Origin: Aquimarina spongiae
GTDB taxonomy: Bacteria > Bacteroidota > Bacteroidia > Flavobacteriales > Flavobacteriaceae
Length of the DNA: 64,000 nt
Direction of reading: 5' to 3'
Assembly: GCF_900141785.1 (NCBI RefSeq)
Contig: NZ_FQYP01000003.1
Location: 496,001 to 560,000 of the forward strand
Position numbers and translations under genes: made by a program. The notes under the pieces were generated by a model. It did not search any database, was not told the DNA's origin, and saw nothing but the letters and a program-made list of their open reading frames with translations. Shown piece by piece: positions 54,201 to 62,040 of the stretch. Each line of letters opens with the position of its first letter. The stretch's first letter is position 1.

Positions 54201-56113
54201 TCACCTTCGGAAGTACTAGGTCCATTGAAGGTTAAGGTCACTTTATGCCATTTTTTTAGTTCACCAGTAATGGATACTTCACTATTGTTATCTCCATCAT
54301 CATCACATTTCGTTTCTTGCAAAGAAAGATCCGTAGCATTCGCACTGGTGCGATTCAAGGTTACCCGATCAATAAGATGGTGTTTGGATCGACCCGATAA
54401 CAACATGGTATATGTCCCTGGATTGTCAAACTCTACAAAAATATCGCTAGCATTTTCTCCTCCATCCGAAGTTTTTGTTGACCAGGTCCAATTGGTTGTA
54501 CCTGCAGAGTATACTTTAAGATATCCTTCTCCACTAGCTCCCTCAGGATGTGGTGTTTTTCCTGAACCCTTCGGGTATACACGGAGACTTCCTCTTTGTC
54601 CATAAAAATCATCGGCATCTGGGAATTTTAACCACACATCATTCGCTTCGGTAGTACTGGTTCCCTCGCCTACTTTGGTTCTTGATAAAAACTGATATCT
54701 CCCTGGTGTGTTGATCTTGATTTCAGTAGTAATTACTCCATTTCCGGGATCGTTAAAAAAGTCCTGACCGGTCCACTCGATATATCCATTTCCTGTAAAT
54801 CCGGAAACCCCCGATTTTTTAGGCCAATTTCCCGTGGTTTGAAGGTTCTCAGCTTCAATAACCACCATCCCATTTTTTTCTTCATAGCCGTTACATGAGG
54901 AGTCTCCTCCAGTATTATCTCCTCCACCATTTGAATTTACAGTAAAGGAAACGGTATCTTCTGCTGTGGCTCCATCATTATCAGTAACCACTACTTTGAC
55001 CGTATAATTTCCTGCCTGAATATTGTCTAGCGGATGTGGTGTATAATTTGTACCATCCGTATCTACCAAATTTCCATTTACAAAAACTTCGTGTTTTGTA
55101 ATATTCCCATCCGGGTCATTGGCATTAATGGTAACCGACAAATCGCTACCTGCAGTATAGTTAGATTGATTAGGGTTCGAAATAGCAACAGTTGGTTTTT
55201 GGTTATTGGTGTTACCACCACCTCCAGAACAATTAGTCCATACTTTGAAATCATCAAAAAAGATATAATCATCTTGAGGAGAGTGCCATACAGGATCTGT
55301 TCGATTTCCGCCTCGATAGGTATGCATCACGATCGAATTAATCTTAACACTGCCTTTACCAGACAAACGGAACATCACATTGTCCTGATCTACTAATTTT
55401 TGGCCATCGATATACATTTTCAAAACCCCATTTCGTTGCCCAGGGGTGTTGAGTTTTAAGTATTGTTTTACGGTGTACCATCGATTTCTTTTCAACTTTA
55501 AGTCCCCTAATCTGGTGTTCCCTCCGCATCGTGTTTCTCTATTAGGCAAGTAATCATAAACGATAAGATATGGCTCTTGCGTATGGGCTCGATTTGATCT
55601 CCACATCAAACGACATGAAAATGCGTTGTTGATGGTGTTTTGATTTTGTGTACATCCTGCGGGTTGTGCTCCATTGGGTGTCGAAGCTCCGCCCAATCCT
55701 GGGAGTTTCCCTCCCGTAGCCCAGACAAAATCATTTGCAAATTTTACTCGATACTCTAGCGTGGCTTCTTCTGCACCGTCAAAACTGCTATCGAATACAA
55801 AACCACCGCTACGTCCACTGGCGTCATTCTTGGTAAATTGTGCTCGTAGTTCTCCGTTGATCACTCGATTTCTTTGAGGGAAGTCATTGCTTAACCCGCG
55901 TACATTTCCTCCTGAAGTTCTACCTGCAATTTTAGGAAAATCGCTGTTTGCCAGGCTTCGAGTGTATAGCTTATTCTGCCCATTATATTGGTTAAAATTT
56001 TGGTCAATCACTAATCTGCTATTGCCGCAGTCTTGTGCTGTAGCTCCCCAAATCATGCATAGCATCGCTAGCATAATTTGCCAATTATGTATTGTGAGGC
56101 TTCGTGTTTTCAT
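51230..56113 (-). CDS. Multi-catalytic secreted enzyme: PL14-like lyase fused to GH-like barrel
   Basis: 1627 residues. Order: signal peptide (1-26); PL14-like lyase (about 30-295; '[12 protein letters not shown]', '[22 protein letters not shown]', '[23 protein letters not shown]'); Ig/PKD-like (305-393); carbohydrate-binding-like beta-sandwich (about 408-590, '[14 protein letters not shown]'); DUF5060-like domain (about 615-735); TIM-barrel glycoside-hydrolase-like domain (about 740-1095) with candidate acids in NLGEEN (E925) and ACDEPG (E1017); a small C-terminal barrel cap (about 1105-1190, '[11 protein letters not shown]...[10 protein letters not shown]'); two Ig-like domains (about 1195-1305, 1307-1398); shared module (1409-1536); T9SS tail. 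Two catalytic activities in one polypeptide are expected (inference). Confidence 0.83.
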   Translation of the reverse strand: MKTRSLTIHNWQIMLAMLCMIWGATAQDCGNSRLVIDQNFNQYNGQNKLYTRSLANSDFPKIAGRTSGGNVRGLSNDFPQRNRVINGELRAQFTKNDASGRSGGFVFDSSFDGAEEATLEYRVKFANDFVWATGGKLPGLGGASTPNGAQPAGCTQNQNTINNAFSCRLMWRSNRAHTQEPYLIVYDYLPNRETRCGGNTRLGDLKLKRNRWYTVKQYLKLNTPGQRNGVLKMYIDGQKLVDQDNVMFRLSGKGSVKINSIVMHTYRGGNRTDPVWHSPQDDYIFFDDFKVWTNCSGGGGNTNNQKPTVAISNPNQSNYTAGSDLSVTINANDPDGNITKHEVFVNGNLVDTDGTNYTPHPLDNIQAGNYTVKVVVTDNDGATAEDTVSFTVNSNGGGDNTGGDSSCNGYEEKNGMVVIEAENLQTTGNWPKKSGVSGFTGNGYIEWTGQDFFNDPGNGVITTEIKINTPGRYQFLSRTKVGEGTSTTEANDVWLKFPDADDFYGQRGSLRVYPKGSGKTPHPEGASGEGYLKVYSAGTTNWTWSTKTSDGGENASDIFVEFDNPGTYTMLLSGRSKHHLIDRVTLNRTSANATDLSLQETKCDDDGDNNSEVSITGELKKWHKVTLTFNGPSTSEGDSNNPFLNYRLNVTFTHQSGSPSYVVPGYFAADGNAAQTSATSGNKWRVHFAPDKTGTWNYSVSFRKGNNVAVNESNTAGTVAGFMNGQTGSFNIGATNKTGRDFRGKGRLQYVGEHYLKFAETGEYMIKQGPDSPENLFAYTDFDNTPNAGNRRKNYAPHVGDWNSGDPTWKSGKGKGLIGAVNYIASEGLNSMSFLTMNINGDDDNVYPYTGRDQRSRMDVSKMAQWAIVIEHMQKNGIFAHFKTQETENETLLDNGNTGNQRKLYYRELIARFGHNLALNWNLGEENGGGPQPVDQSPAQERAMAEYFYKNDPYRHHVVIHKHPNDFPSYLTGNQSRLTGFSLQTNKSDFTNVFSKVKEAIDDSRNSGKKWAVACDEPGDAQHAIRPDNNVANSHTDGRKNAMWGTLLAGGWGNEWYFGYQNAHSDLSLQDFRSRDKWWDYGRHAIRFFEITDLPLTQMRNNNGLSSNNNDYCYAKQGEAYVVYLKNGGSTNLNLNGQTGQFTVKWYDPRNGGSLKNGSVTSVNGGGNRSLGNAPNNGSKDWVILITKNGTTPGENTPPTVAFADPSGNTSVEVGYTNFEVTVNASDTDGSIEVVKLYVDGNLIREEVQAPYEWGKGNNADELLGLSIGQHTIKAEATDDDGATTSKTFVLTVQAANTNETPQVSFATPSSNLTVTKGYDMEVIVNATDPDGSIANVKLYIDNNLVRQENITPYEWGHDGSPNPEEVNGLDVGTYTFKAVATDNDGNTAEASFVLTVQNDNSGGNGNNCRFGTPINSGITAMDRVTYNNVYVLGNGGPSLSNFRKFTINWDPQYNGLYQFAINTDDGVPGYYIDFSDTISFQLNDANPEVTLQNTGFSGLDGSYWVALDQNNLALVSKDRDFTIYFSNSTQAPSCANQQSKISITAKDTQELMLYPNPVKSDVLSIGGLENEKMTLQIFNLIGRRVLVKEVKGVQVYQLPVESLEAGNYILNIQSKHVNTSLHFIKE
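51506..51889 (-). other. Shared 128-residue module, copy 2
   Basis: Residues 1409-1536 of the 1627-residue enzyme. It starts CRFGTP and ends APSCA. The closest relative is copy 1 (shared [15 protein letters not shown] and [14 protein letters not shown]). Confidence 0.85.
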
Positions 56114-56167
56114 TGTGTTTGTTTAAGTGTTGAACATTTAAGTGTTTCTTGTGTGTTTTTGGTTGTT

Positions 56168-58003
56168 TTATTGTTTAATAAACCTGGTTTTTACATTTTG
56201 TGTATCAGAAATTACCTCAAGAAAATACATACCTGATGGTAATTCTTCTAGAGAAACCCTTACATCCGATTGCTTTATGGAAACTGGTAAAGAAAGAACA
56301 ACTTCACCATTTATATTCATGACATTTACCTGATCTGTAGTAGGTGGGAGATTATCTATAGCAATAGAATTTTTTGCTGGATTTGGGTATGGCCTTAGGT
56401 TTTGTGTGTTGCTTATCGAAGTTACTTTTTGCCGATCTCCTTGCATGCACAATGGCGCTTGCGAAGAATTACTGAAACAGATTAGTGTTCCATTATTTTT
56501 TGATTTTAAGATCAGTTCCCCATTTTCTAGGGTTACCCAATAACTATCGTCCAATCCTGCTACACCTGTATTTCTCAATGTAATCTCTGGGTGTTCATTT
56601 TTGAGTTGAAACTCGGCTGTATTGCTAAAATCCACATACCAATTTGGGAAACCATCATTGGTGATCAACGCAAATTTGGAAAGCTCGTCATAAATAGGAT
56701 TCCACTTTACTGAAAAGTTGACAAAATTGCTCAAGAAATTAGGAGCTCTATTTCCCATGATATGTACATTGTTATAATACACATTATCCAACCCAGGAAT
56801 TCCTCTGGTATCGGGTAAAGCAAAATCACAAGCATTATTATTTTCTACCGTAAGGATGATCGAAGTTTCTTTGGTTTCTCCTCTGCGATTGGTAGCAATG
56901 GCTTTTATAAGATGCATTCCTTCTGCCAATCCGTTTACTTCTTCTGGGTTTGGGGATCGATCATGCCCCCATGTATATGGGTAGAAACGCTCTCTTCTTA
57001 CAAAAGTATCATCGATATATAATCGAACTTCCTGGATGCCATTTTCTTCGTCGGTAGCATTAACTTCAATATCCAAATCATATCCTTCTTGTACAGTAAG
57101 ATCTGTCGATGGTGTTTTGAATGATACTGACAGTGAACTATCATTTTCATCACCAGAATCATCATATCCTACCCTTGTTTTGGATACAATCAGATCATCA
57201 AAATAGGCATATTGATCTTTGGTAGGTTTGAAGGCATCACTGCTTCCTCCAAAAAAAGTAGACAGATAAATGCTATTCAATTGAATGTCCTCTTGTCCAT
57301 TTTGTCTGTAATCCCCGTTATCGGTAATATCGATAGCCAATTCTCCATTTAACCACCCTCTCATAATCCCATCGTTCTCTCCTGGAGTATTGAGTTTATG
57401 ATAAACCTCTATGTGGTTCCATGCTCCTTTTTTTAGTTTGACCTGATCGGGTTGCGGTCCTCCTGGTTCGTCATAGGGATCTAGTAAACTCCAATTTACA
57501 GATGCGGTCCATCCATCCCAACTAGGTCTGGTTTCAAAGTGATTGTAAAACTCCAGCAATCCATCATATCGCCACATTAAACGAAGCGACATATTTCTAT
57601 CTCTGGTTTGATAAGACAGCCCCGGTAATTTGGCTCCTGCTCTAAATTCAAAATCTTCAGGGATATACACATTATAACTGAAATACAACTCCTCGAAAGT
57701 ATCATAATGATTCCAAAATAACTTGGTATGCATCCCACTATCATTGGTTTTCACCTTTCCTTTCGGATATTTCACTTTTAAGACATTTCCTTTGTTTTGA
57801 AATTCGGAAATGAATACCCTTCCTTCATCTGCTCCTTTGCAGAAGTTGACATTCAAAGCTTCTTTAGCCTCTTCTTCATTGTACTGTCCTGTAGCGAGTT
57901 GATCAAAATTGTTGTGATACACAATATGTTGCTGAGCAAACATAAGGTTGATACATAGCAATAGCGATCCACCCAACCATTTTTTTAGCGTTGAATACTT
58001 CAT
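56168..58003 (-). CDS. Secreted PL14-like polysaccharide lyase with T9SS tail
   Basis: 611 residues. Signal peptide (1-23, ending MFAQ). Lyase domain (about 24-280) with 'FRAGAKLPGLSYQTRDRNMSLRLMWR', 'HIEVYHKLNTPGENDGIMRGWLNGE' and a C-terminal 'YAYFDDLIVSKTRVG', the same fold and motif order as the N-terminal lyase of the neighbouring 1627-residue protein. PL14 enzymes cleave alginate or beta-1,4-glucuronan. One Ig-like domain (about 293-388), the most divergent copy of the shared module (392-519) and a T9SS tail (520-611) follow. It lies 54 bases upstream of the 1627-residue gene. Confidence 0.83.
   Translation of the reverse strand: MKYSTLKKWLGGSLLLCINLMFAQQHIVYHNNFDQLATGQYNEEEAKEALNVNFCKGADEGRVFISEFQNKGNVLKVKYPKGKVKTNDSGMHTKLFWNHYDTFEELYFSYNVYIPEDFEFRAGAKLPGLSYQTRDRNMSLRLMWRYDGLLEFYNHFETRPSWDGWTASVNWSLLDPYDEPGGPQPDQVKLKKGAWNHIEVYHKLNTPGENDGIMRGWLNGELAIDITDNGDYRQNGQEDIQLNSIYLSTFFGGSSDAFKPTKDQYAYFDDLIVSKTRVGYDDSGDENDSSLSVSFKTPSTDLTVQEGYDLDIEVNATDEENGIQEVRLYIDDTFVRRERFYPYTWGHDRSPNPEEVNGLAEGMHLIKAIATNRRGETKETSIILTVENNNACDFALPDTRGIPGLDNVYYNNVHIMGNRAPNFLSNFVNFSVKWNPIYDELSKFALITNDGFPNWYVDFSNTAEFQLKNEHPEITLRNTGVAGLDDSYWVTLENGELILKSKNNGTLICFSNSSQAPLCMQGDRQKVTSISNTQNLRPYPNPAKNSIAIDNLPPTTDQVNVMNINGEVVLSLPVSIKQSDVRVSLEELPSGMYFLEVISDTQNVKTRFIKQ
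56447..56830 (-). other. Shared 128-residue module, copy 3 (divergent)
   Basis: Residues 392-519 of the PL14-like protein. The framework is kept (CDFALP start, 'VKWNP', 'GVAGLDDSYWVTLE', 'CFSNSSQAPLC' end) but '[10 protein letters not shown]' has become 'SKNNGTLICF'. Confidence 0.8.
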
Positions 58004-58021
58004 AGTTTTAGAATTGAAAAT

Positions 58022-58062
58022 TGAAAATAGTCACCGGGAAACCCCTAAATCACCCGGTGACA
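58022..58062 (-). terminator. Hairpin after the GH5 gene
   Basis: A perfect 9-bp stem GTCACCGGG/CCCGGTGAC with a 14-base loop, followed on the - strand by TATTTTCAATTTTC. The T run is interrupted, so it may attenuate rather than fully stop transcription into the downstream lyase genes. Confidence 0.7.
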
Positions 58063-58082
58063 CAGTTTAAACATTGCATCTC

Positions 58083-61000
58083 CTAATGCTTCGTAAATAA
58101 AGTTGAGCTTTGATATCTTATTCCTTTTACGACTAGGATATACATGCCAGAGTCAAGATCCGTCACATCAATTTGTGGACGGTTATTTTTTATGTCTTTA
58201 GTGAGTAGTACTTTCCCTTGCATATCAATAATCTGAAGGAGTGATGCTTTTTCTGAAATATTCTCTAAATACATCATCTCGTCCTGAACTGGATTCGGGT
58301 ATAGTTTTACAGGTATTTCTTCAAAAGCTACTTCTGGGCTTTTGGCAGCACATATGGGAGCATTATCCGAATTACTGAAATAAATTGAGAAATCACTATC
58401 TTTTGAAACCATGACAAAATTAGCTCCATCATTGGCTACCCAATAAGAACCGTCCCAACCTGATAGCCCAGAATTGGAAAAAGTAACTTCAGGATTAGCC
58501 GTATTGAAACTATAACTCGTCACATTTCTTAAATCTACGTAGTAGTCCGGTTGACCATTGGTTGTATTTACCGCGAATTGGTACAATCCATTGTACTGTG
58601 GATTCCAATTGATTCTGAAGCGTCTGATATTTGATACATCGGGACCTCCTGTTCCTATTACATGTACTTTGGTATACGAAGCTTGATCAAATGCAGGTAA
58701 TGCTCCTGCAAGAGGTGTCCCAAATGAGCAATTGTTATCTCCTCCACCGGTAGTTTCCTGTTGTACCGTTAAGGTAAATGTGCTTTCTGAAGTGGCTCCT
58801 TCGTTATCGGTTGCAACTGCTTTAAAAACATGTGTTCCAACTGGTAAGTTATCCACTTCTGAAGGGTTTGGTGAGCCAGCATGGCCCCATTCATATGGAT
58901 CAAAATTTTCTTGTCTGATAAAATTGTTATCAACGTATAATTTTACATTGCTCACACTACCATCGCTATCTGTAGCAATTACTTTTACATATAGATCATA
59001 TCCTTCATCTACAGTTAGGTCACCAGAAGGAGAAGAAAAGAATACTGCAGGTGGTTGGTTGGAGGTAACACTAGTTACCGTAGCGGTAAATGAGGTGCTT
59101 TTTTTAGCTCCATCATCATCTGTAGCCTCTACTTTAATAGCGTGCGTTCCAACTGGCAATCCCAACAATTCGTTGGCATTATCACCTGCTCCCCATTCGT
59201 AGGGTGCGCTTTTTTCTTCTCTTACCAGATTTCCATCAACATATAACTTTACGTTGTCTATAGTTCCATCGGTATCGGTTGCATTTACTTCAACCTTAAA
59301 ATTGGAATATCCTTCTTGCAAATTTACATCTCCTGTAGGAGTAATCAAAGATATTGATGGTGCCTGGTTGGTACCTCCTCCGTTACAAGGAACAATGTTC
59401 CAACTTGGACAAGATTGTGTAACAAAATTTGTAGTCCCATCACTTACAGGAAAATCTGGTGAATTTGGATTACGAGTATTGTTCCAGACATGAATTTCGC
59501 TAGGGCTACCCTGTTTTTTTCTCGCTGTTGGAATTTCGTTAGCTCTACTTCCTAAATTAAACGTATTGTCAAAAATGGCATTTCTAAATCCTGTGTTGAA
59601 TCCGGTTCCTCTATCTAGAAAATCAATTCCTGCATTAAGAATAGCAGATCCATCTCTATTAAACGTATTGTTATACACAAATCCATAGGCTCCTTTAAGG
59701 TCGATAAAGGCATCTGCACTGTTCTCTCCTGATATCCCTTGGGCAGAGAATGTACAATTGCGGATAATAGTGTTTTTGGTTCCTTCTTTGATATCTGCGC
59801 CTTCGGCGGTTACATTAGGTCCAATGATACAATCTTCAATAGTATTATTATCACACCTTGGGTTGTATTTGTTATCAAAGATGTTTCCGGCTTGTGATGC
59901 GCTCTCGTGCTGTCCTTTGTCCGATCCTACATAAAGACCTTCACCAATTCCTGGTTTTTTAATCCCTATATTATATACCTGACATCCTTTTACCAGGTTA
60001 TTACTAGATCCATCTCTTAAGTGAATTCCTTCTTCTCCCAATTCGCGAACCACTACATTTTCGATTACTCCGTGATTGGCATTGTCGAAAACAATTCCTT
60101 TGGACCCTTCTTCCAAAATTAGATCCTTTAAAATCCAGTAATCTCCTAGAATAAACATTACATAACCATCGTAGATCCCGCTAACTCCTTTTAAAATTGG
60201 AGGATTAGATGGATTTTTCGCTCTTAAGGTAATCGGTTTTGAAGCTGTTCCATTTTTATCAGATCCAAATCGTGTAGCTTTATTTCCAAAGTTGAACTTA
60301 TCTGTAGCCGTATAGGTCCCAGGTGCTACAAGAATTTCGTCACCCGGTTGCGCATTTTTCATTGCAGCTATAATACAATCCACACTATTACATTCGATAG
60401 TACCTGAAGGAGGTGGCGGTGGTGGATTTCCAGAATCATCAGACCAATTCTTAACGATATCTTTTACAAATACGCCATATGGAGTCAGTTCATTATTTAC
60501 CAATCCTGTAACTCCCTTTCGCAACTGTACTTTTGAAGAACCTTCAGTTCTATTTGGATCACTATTACTGGGTTTGTCACTTACGGACCAGGTCACATGA
60601 CTAATATCATTATCCTTGATAAATTGCATCCATCTTTCGGTTTCGGCGGTAGCGATACCACCGTCACCACTAGCATCAACAGCACCCCATTCGGTTACAA
60701 AAAGTGCGATACCATTATTCATAGCCGTTTGTGCCTTGTTGCGAAGAAATTGGGTATGTGTTCCTGCATAAAAGTGCAGTGTATAGGCAGTGTTTGTATC
60801 ATTAATTGGATCATTAGAAGCGACATCCACGTCTTGGGACCATGTAGGAGATCCAACAACGATTAGATTATCTGGATCTTCAGATCGTATTGCGGCGATT
60901 ACCGTATTGGCATAGCTTTTTACCTGACTCCAAGACTGACCAATAGGTTCGTTGTATACTTCATAAATAATGTTAGGTTGGTCTCCGTAGAGTTGTGCCA

Positions 61001-61460
61001 TTTCCTTAAAGAAATCTGCAGCTTCTTGCGTATATCTTTCCGCTTCATGAGTGTGCCAATCGATAATAACATAAATGCCCTTATCTATTGCAGCATCAAT
61101 CACCTTTCTGATTTTAGCTTTTTGTGCATTAGGGCTATCTATATATCCATTACCAGCATCCCAAGTTTCCTTAACTCCCATGGCTACTCTTATTATGGAA
61201 CTATTCCAGTCCTCAGCTAAATGCGATACAGTTTCTGCATTATAAAAGTCAGAAGTATCTCCGGCGTTACTCCAAAAAAGACTGTTTCCGGCAAGACTGG
61301 TTGGGACATTGTTTTTGTCAACAATTTTGTTCCCGTTTACACGAAGTAGTCCGTGTTGCTGAACGGGAGTTTGGGCATTCATACATAATGAAACTAAAGT
61401 AAAGAATATACCATAAATAAAGCCTTCTCTACTTGTAAACATTTCGTAGATAATTTTCAT
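58083..61460 (-). CDS. Secreted GH5 endoglucanase-like enzyme fused to a beta-helix domain
   Basis: 1125 residues. Order: signal peptide (about 1-30); GH5 barrel (about 33-340) with acid/base Glu171 in YEVYNEP and nucleophile Glu257 in FVTEWGA, close to the GH5 cellulase (subfamily 2-like) pattern; a short Pro linker (346-351); right-handed beta-helix domain (about 355-690; '[18 protein letters not shown]' start and Asn-rich turns) resembling PL6/PL9-type lyases or C5 epimerases; two Ig-like domains (about 700-800 and 804-900); shared module (911-1038); T9SS tail (1039-1125). First gene of the leftward cluster, facing the sensor gene across a 580-base control region. Confidence 0.88.
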   Translation of the reverse strand: MKIIYEMFTSREGFIYGIFFTLVSLCMNAQTPVQQHGLLRVNGNKIVDKNNVPTSLAGNSLFWSNAGDTSDFYNAETVSHLAEDWNSSIIRVAMGVKETWDAGNGYIDSPNAQKAKIRKVIDAAIDKGIYVIIDWHTHEAERYTQEAADFFKEMAQLYGDQPNIIYEVYNEPIGQSWSQVKSYANTVIAAIRSEDPDNLIVVGSPTWSQDVDVASNDPINDTNTAYTLHFYAGTHTQFLRNKAQTAMNNGIALFVTEWGAVDASGDGGIATAETERWMQFIKDNDISHVTWSVSDKPSNSDPNRTEGSSKVQLRKGVTGLVNNELTPYGVFVKDIVKNWSDDSGNPPPPPPSGTIECNSVDCIIAAMKNAQPGDEILVAPGTYTATDKFNFGNKATRFGSDKNGTASKPITLRAKNPSNPPILKGVSGIYDGYVMFILGDYWILKDLILEEGSKGIVFDNANHGVIENVVVRELGEEGIHLRDGSSNNLVKGCQVYNIGIKKPGIGEGLYVGSDKGQHESASQAGNIFDNKYNPRCDNNTIEDCIIGPNVTAEGADIKEGTKNTIIRNCTFSAQGISGENSADAFIDLKGAYGFVYNNTFNRDGSAILNAGIDFLDRGTGFNTGFRNAIFDNTFNLGSRANEIPTARKKQGSPSEIHVWNNTRNPNSPDFPVSDGTTNFVTQSCPSWNIVPCNGGGTNQAPSISLITPTGDVNLQEGYSNFKVEVNATDTDGTIDNVKLYVDGNLVREEKSAPYEWGAGDNANELLGLPVGTHAIKVEATDDDGAKKSTSFTATVTSVTSNQPPAVFFSSPSGDLTVDEGYDLYVKVIATDSDGSVSNVKLYVDNNFIRQENFDPYEWGHAGSPNPSEVDNLPVGTHVFKAVATDNEGATSESTFTLTVQQETTGGGDNNCSFGTPLAGALPAFDQASYTKVHVIGTGGPDVSNIRRFRINWNPQYNGLYQFAVNTTNGQPDYYVDLRNVTSYSFNTANPEVTFSNSGLSGWDGSYWVANDGANFVMVSKDSDFSIYFSNSDNAPICAAKSPEVAFEEIPVKLYPNPVQDEMMYLENISEKASLLQIIDMQGKVLLTKDIKNNRPQIDVTDLDSGMYILVVKGIRYQSSTLFTKH
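58347..58730 (-). other. Shared 128-residue module, copy 4
   Basis: Residues 911-1038 of the GH5 protein. It starts CSFGTP and ends APICA, with '[17 protein letters not shown]', '[15 protein letters not shown]' and '[13 protein letters not shown]'. Confidence 0.85.
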
Positions 61461-62040
61461 GATTGTGAGTTTGTTAAAAGTTTAGGTTCTACATTTTTTC
61501 CACAGTCGATTACTTGCATGGACCAGTAGCCGTTGATCATATGCTTTCTTAGACATGGGTATATTGCTTAGCATTGCCAATTCAATACATTGAATTAAAA
61601 TAAACCTTAGGGTTATAAAGGGGAAACGGAACCTTTAAGGTAAGTTCAATACAAAACAGTTATTCGTTTTGTTTTTTGTGTACAGATTTTCGAGATCTAA
61701 TTGTTTTCATAGTGTTAGGTTTGTGTTTAACGGTTATCCTAATTTTTCCCAAATTTCTGTTTAGTGTTCCTTAATCAAATAAATCATCCAGGGGTAATAG
61801 ATCAAAATTTGATGGGTCAATATTAAGGAAACTTTCAGGTTCAAGAGTACGATAATAGGGGTAAAAAAATACAAACAGTTGATTTTCAGCACGAAAATCT
61901 TACTATAAAGTACGAAAAAGTTACTATTGTATCGAAGTATGTTTTATCTTTATAAAGTAATCTCGTCAAGATGGATTCATAATATTCCAAGAATTTGGCG
62001 TTATCTTTAAAAGTTCTTTAACCAATCACCCCAATGAATA
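61461..62040. promoter_or_regulatory. Divergent control region between GH5 gene and sensor gene
   Basis: 580 bases. Contents: an 8-bp inverted repeat AATTCAAT-AC-ATTGAATT (61579-61596); a possible 16-codon ORF on - (61660-61710); GATTTTC-N5-GAAAATC (61881-61899); and a 16-bp direct repeat with 21-bp period (61891-61927). No larger gene fits. Confidence 0.6.
61891..61927 (+). repeat. Direct repeat ACGAAAAnnTTACTAT with 21-bp period
   Basis: Copies at 61891-61906 and 61912-61927 agree at 14 of 16 positions. The 21-bp spacing (two helical turns) fits a dimeric activator bound on one face of the DNA. It lies 114 bases before the sensor start codon. Confidence 0.65.

Noticed and set aside
51828..55396. 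Several 65-137-residue + strand ORFs inside the 1627-residue enzyme gene
   Set aside because: Antisense shadows of a repetitive Ig/CBM coding region; no domain or signal of their own.
56122..56146. Direct repeat TTTAAGTGTT with 15-bp period before the 1627-residue gene
   Set aside because: Short and AT-rich in an AT-rich leader; not distinguishable from chance.
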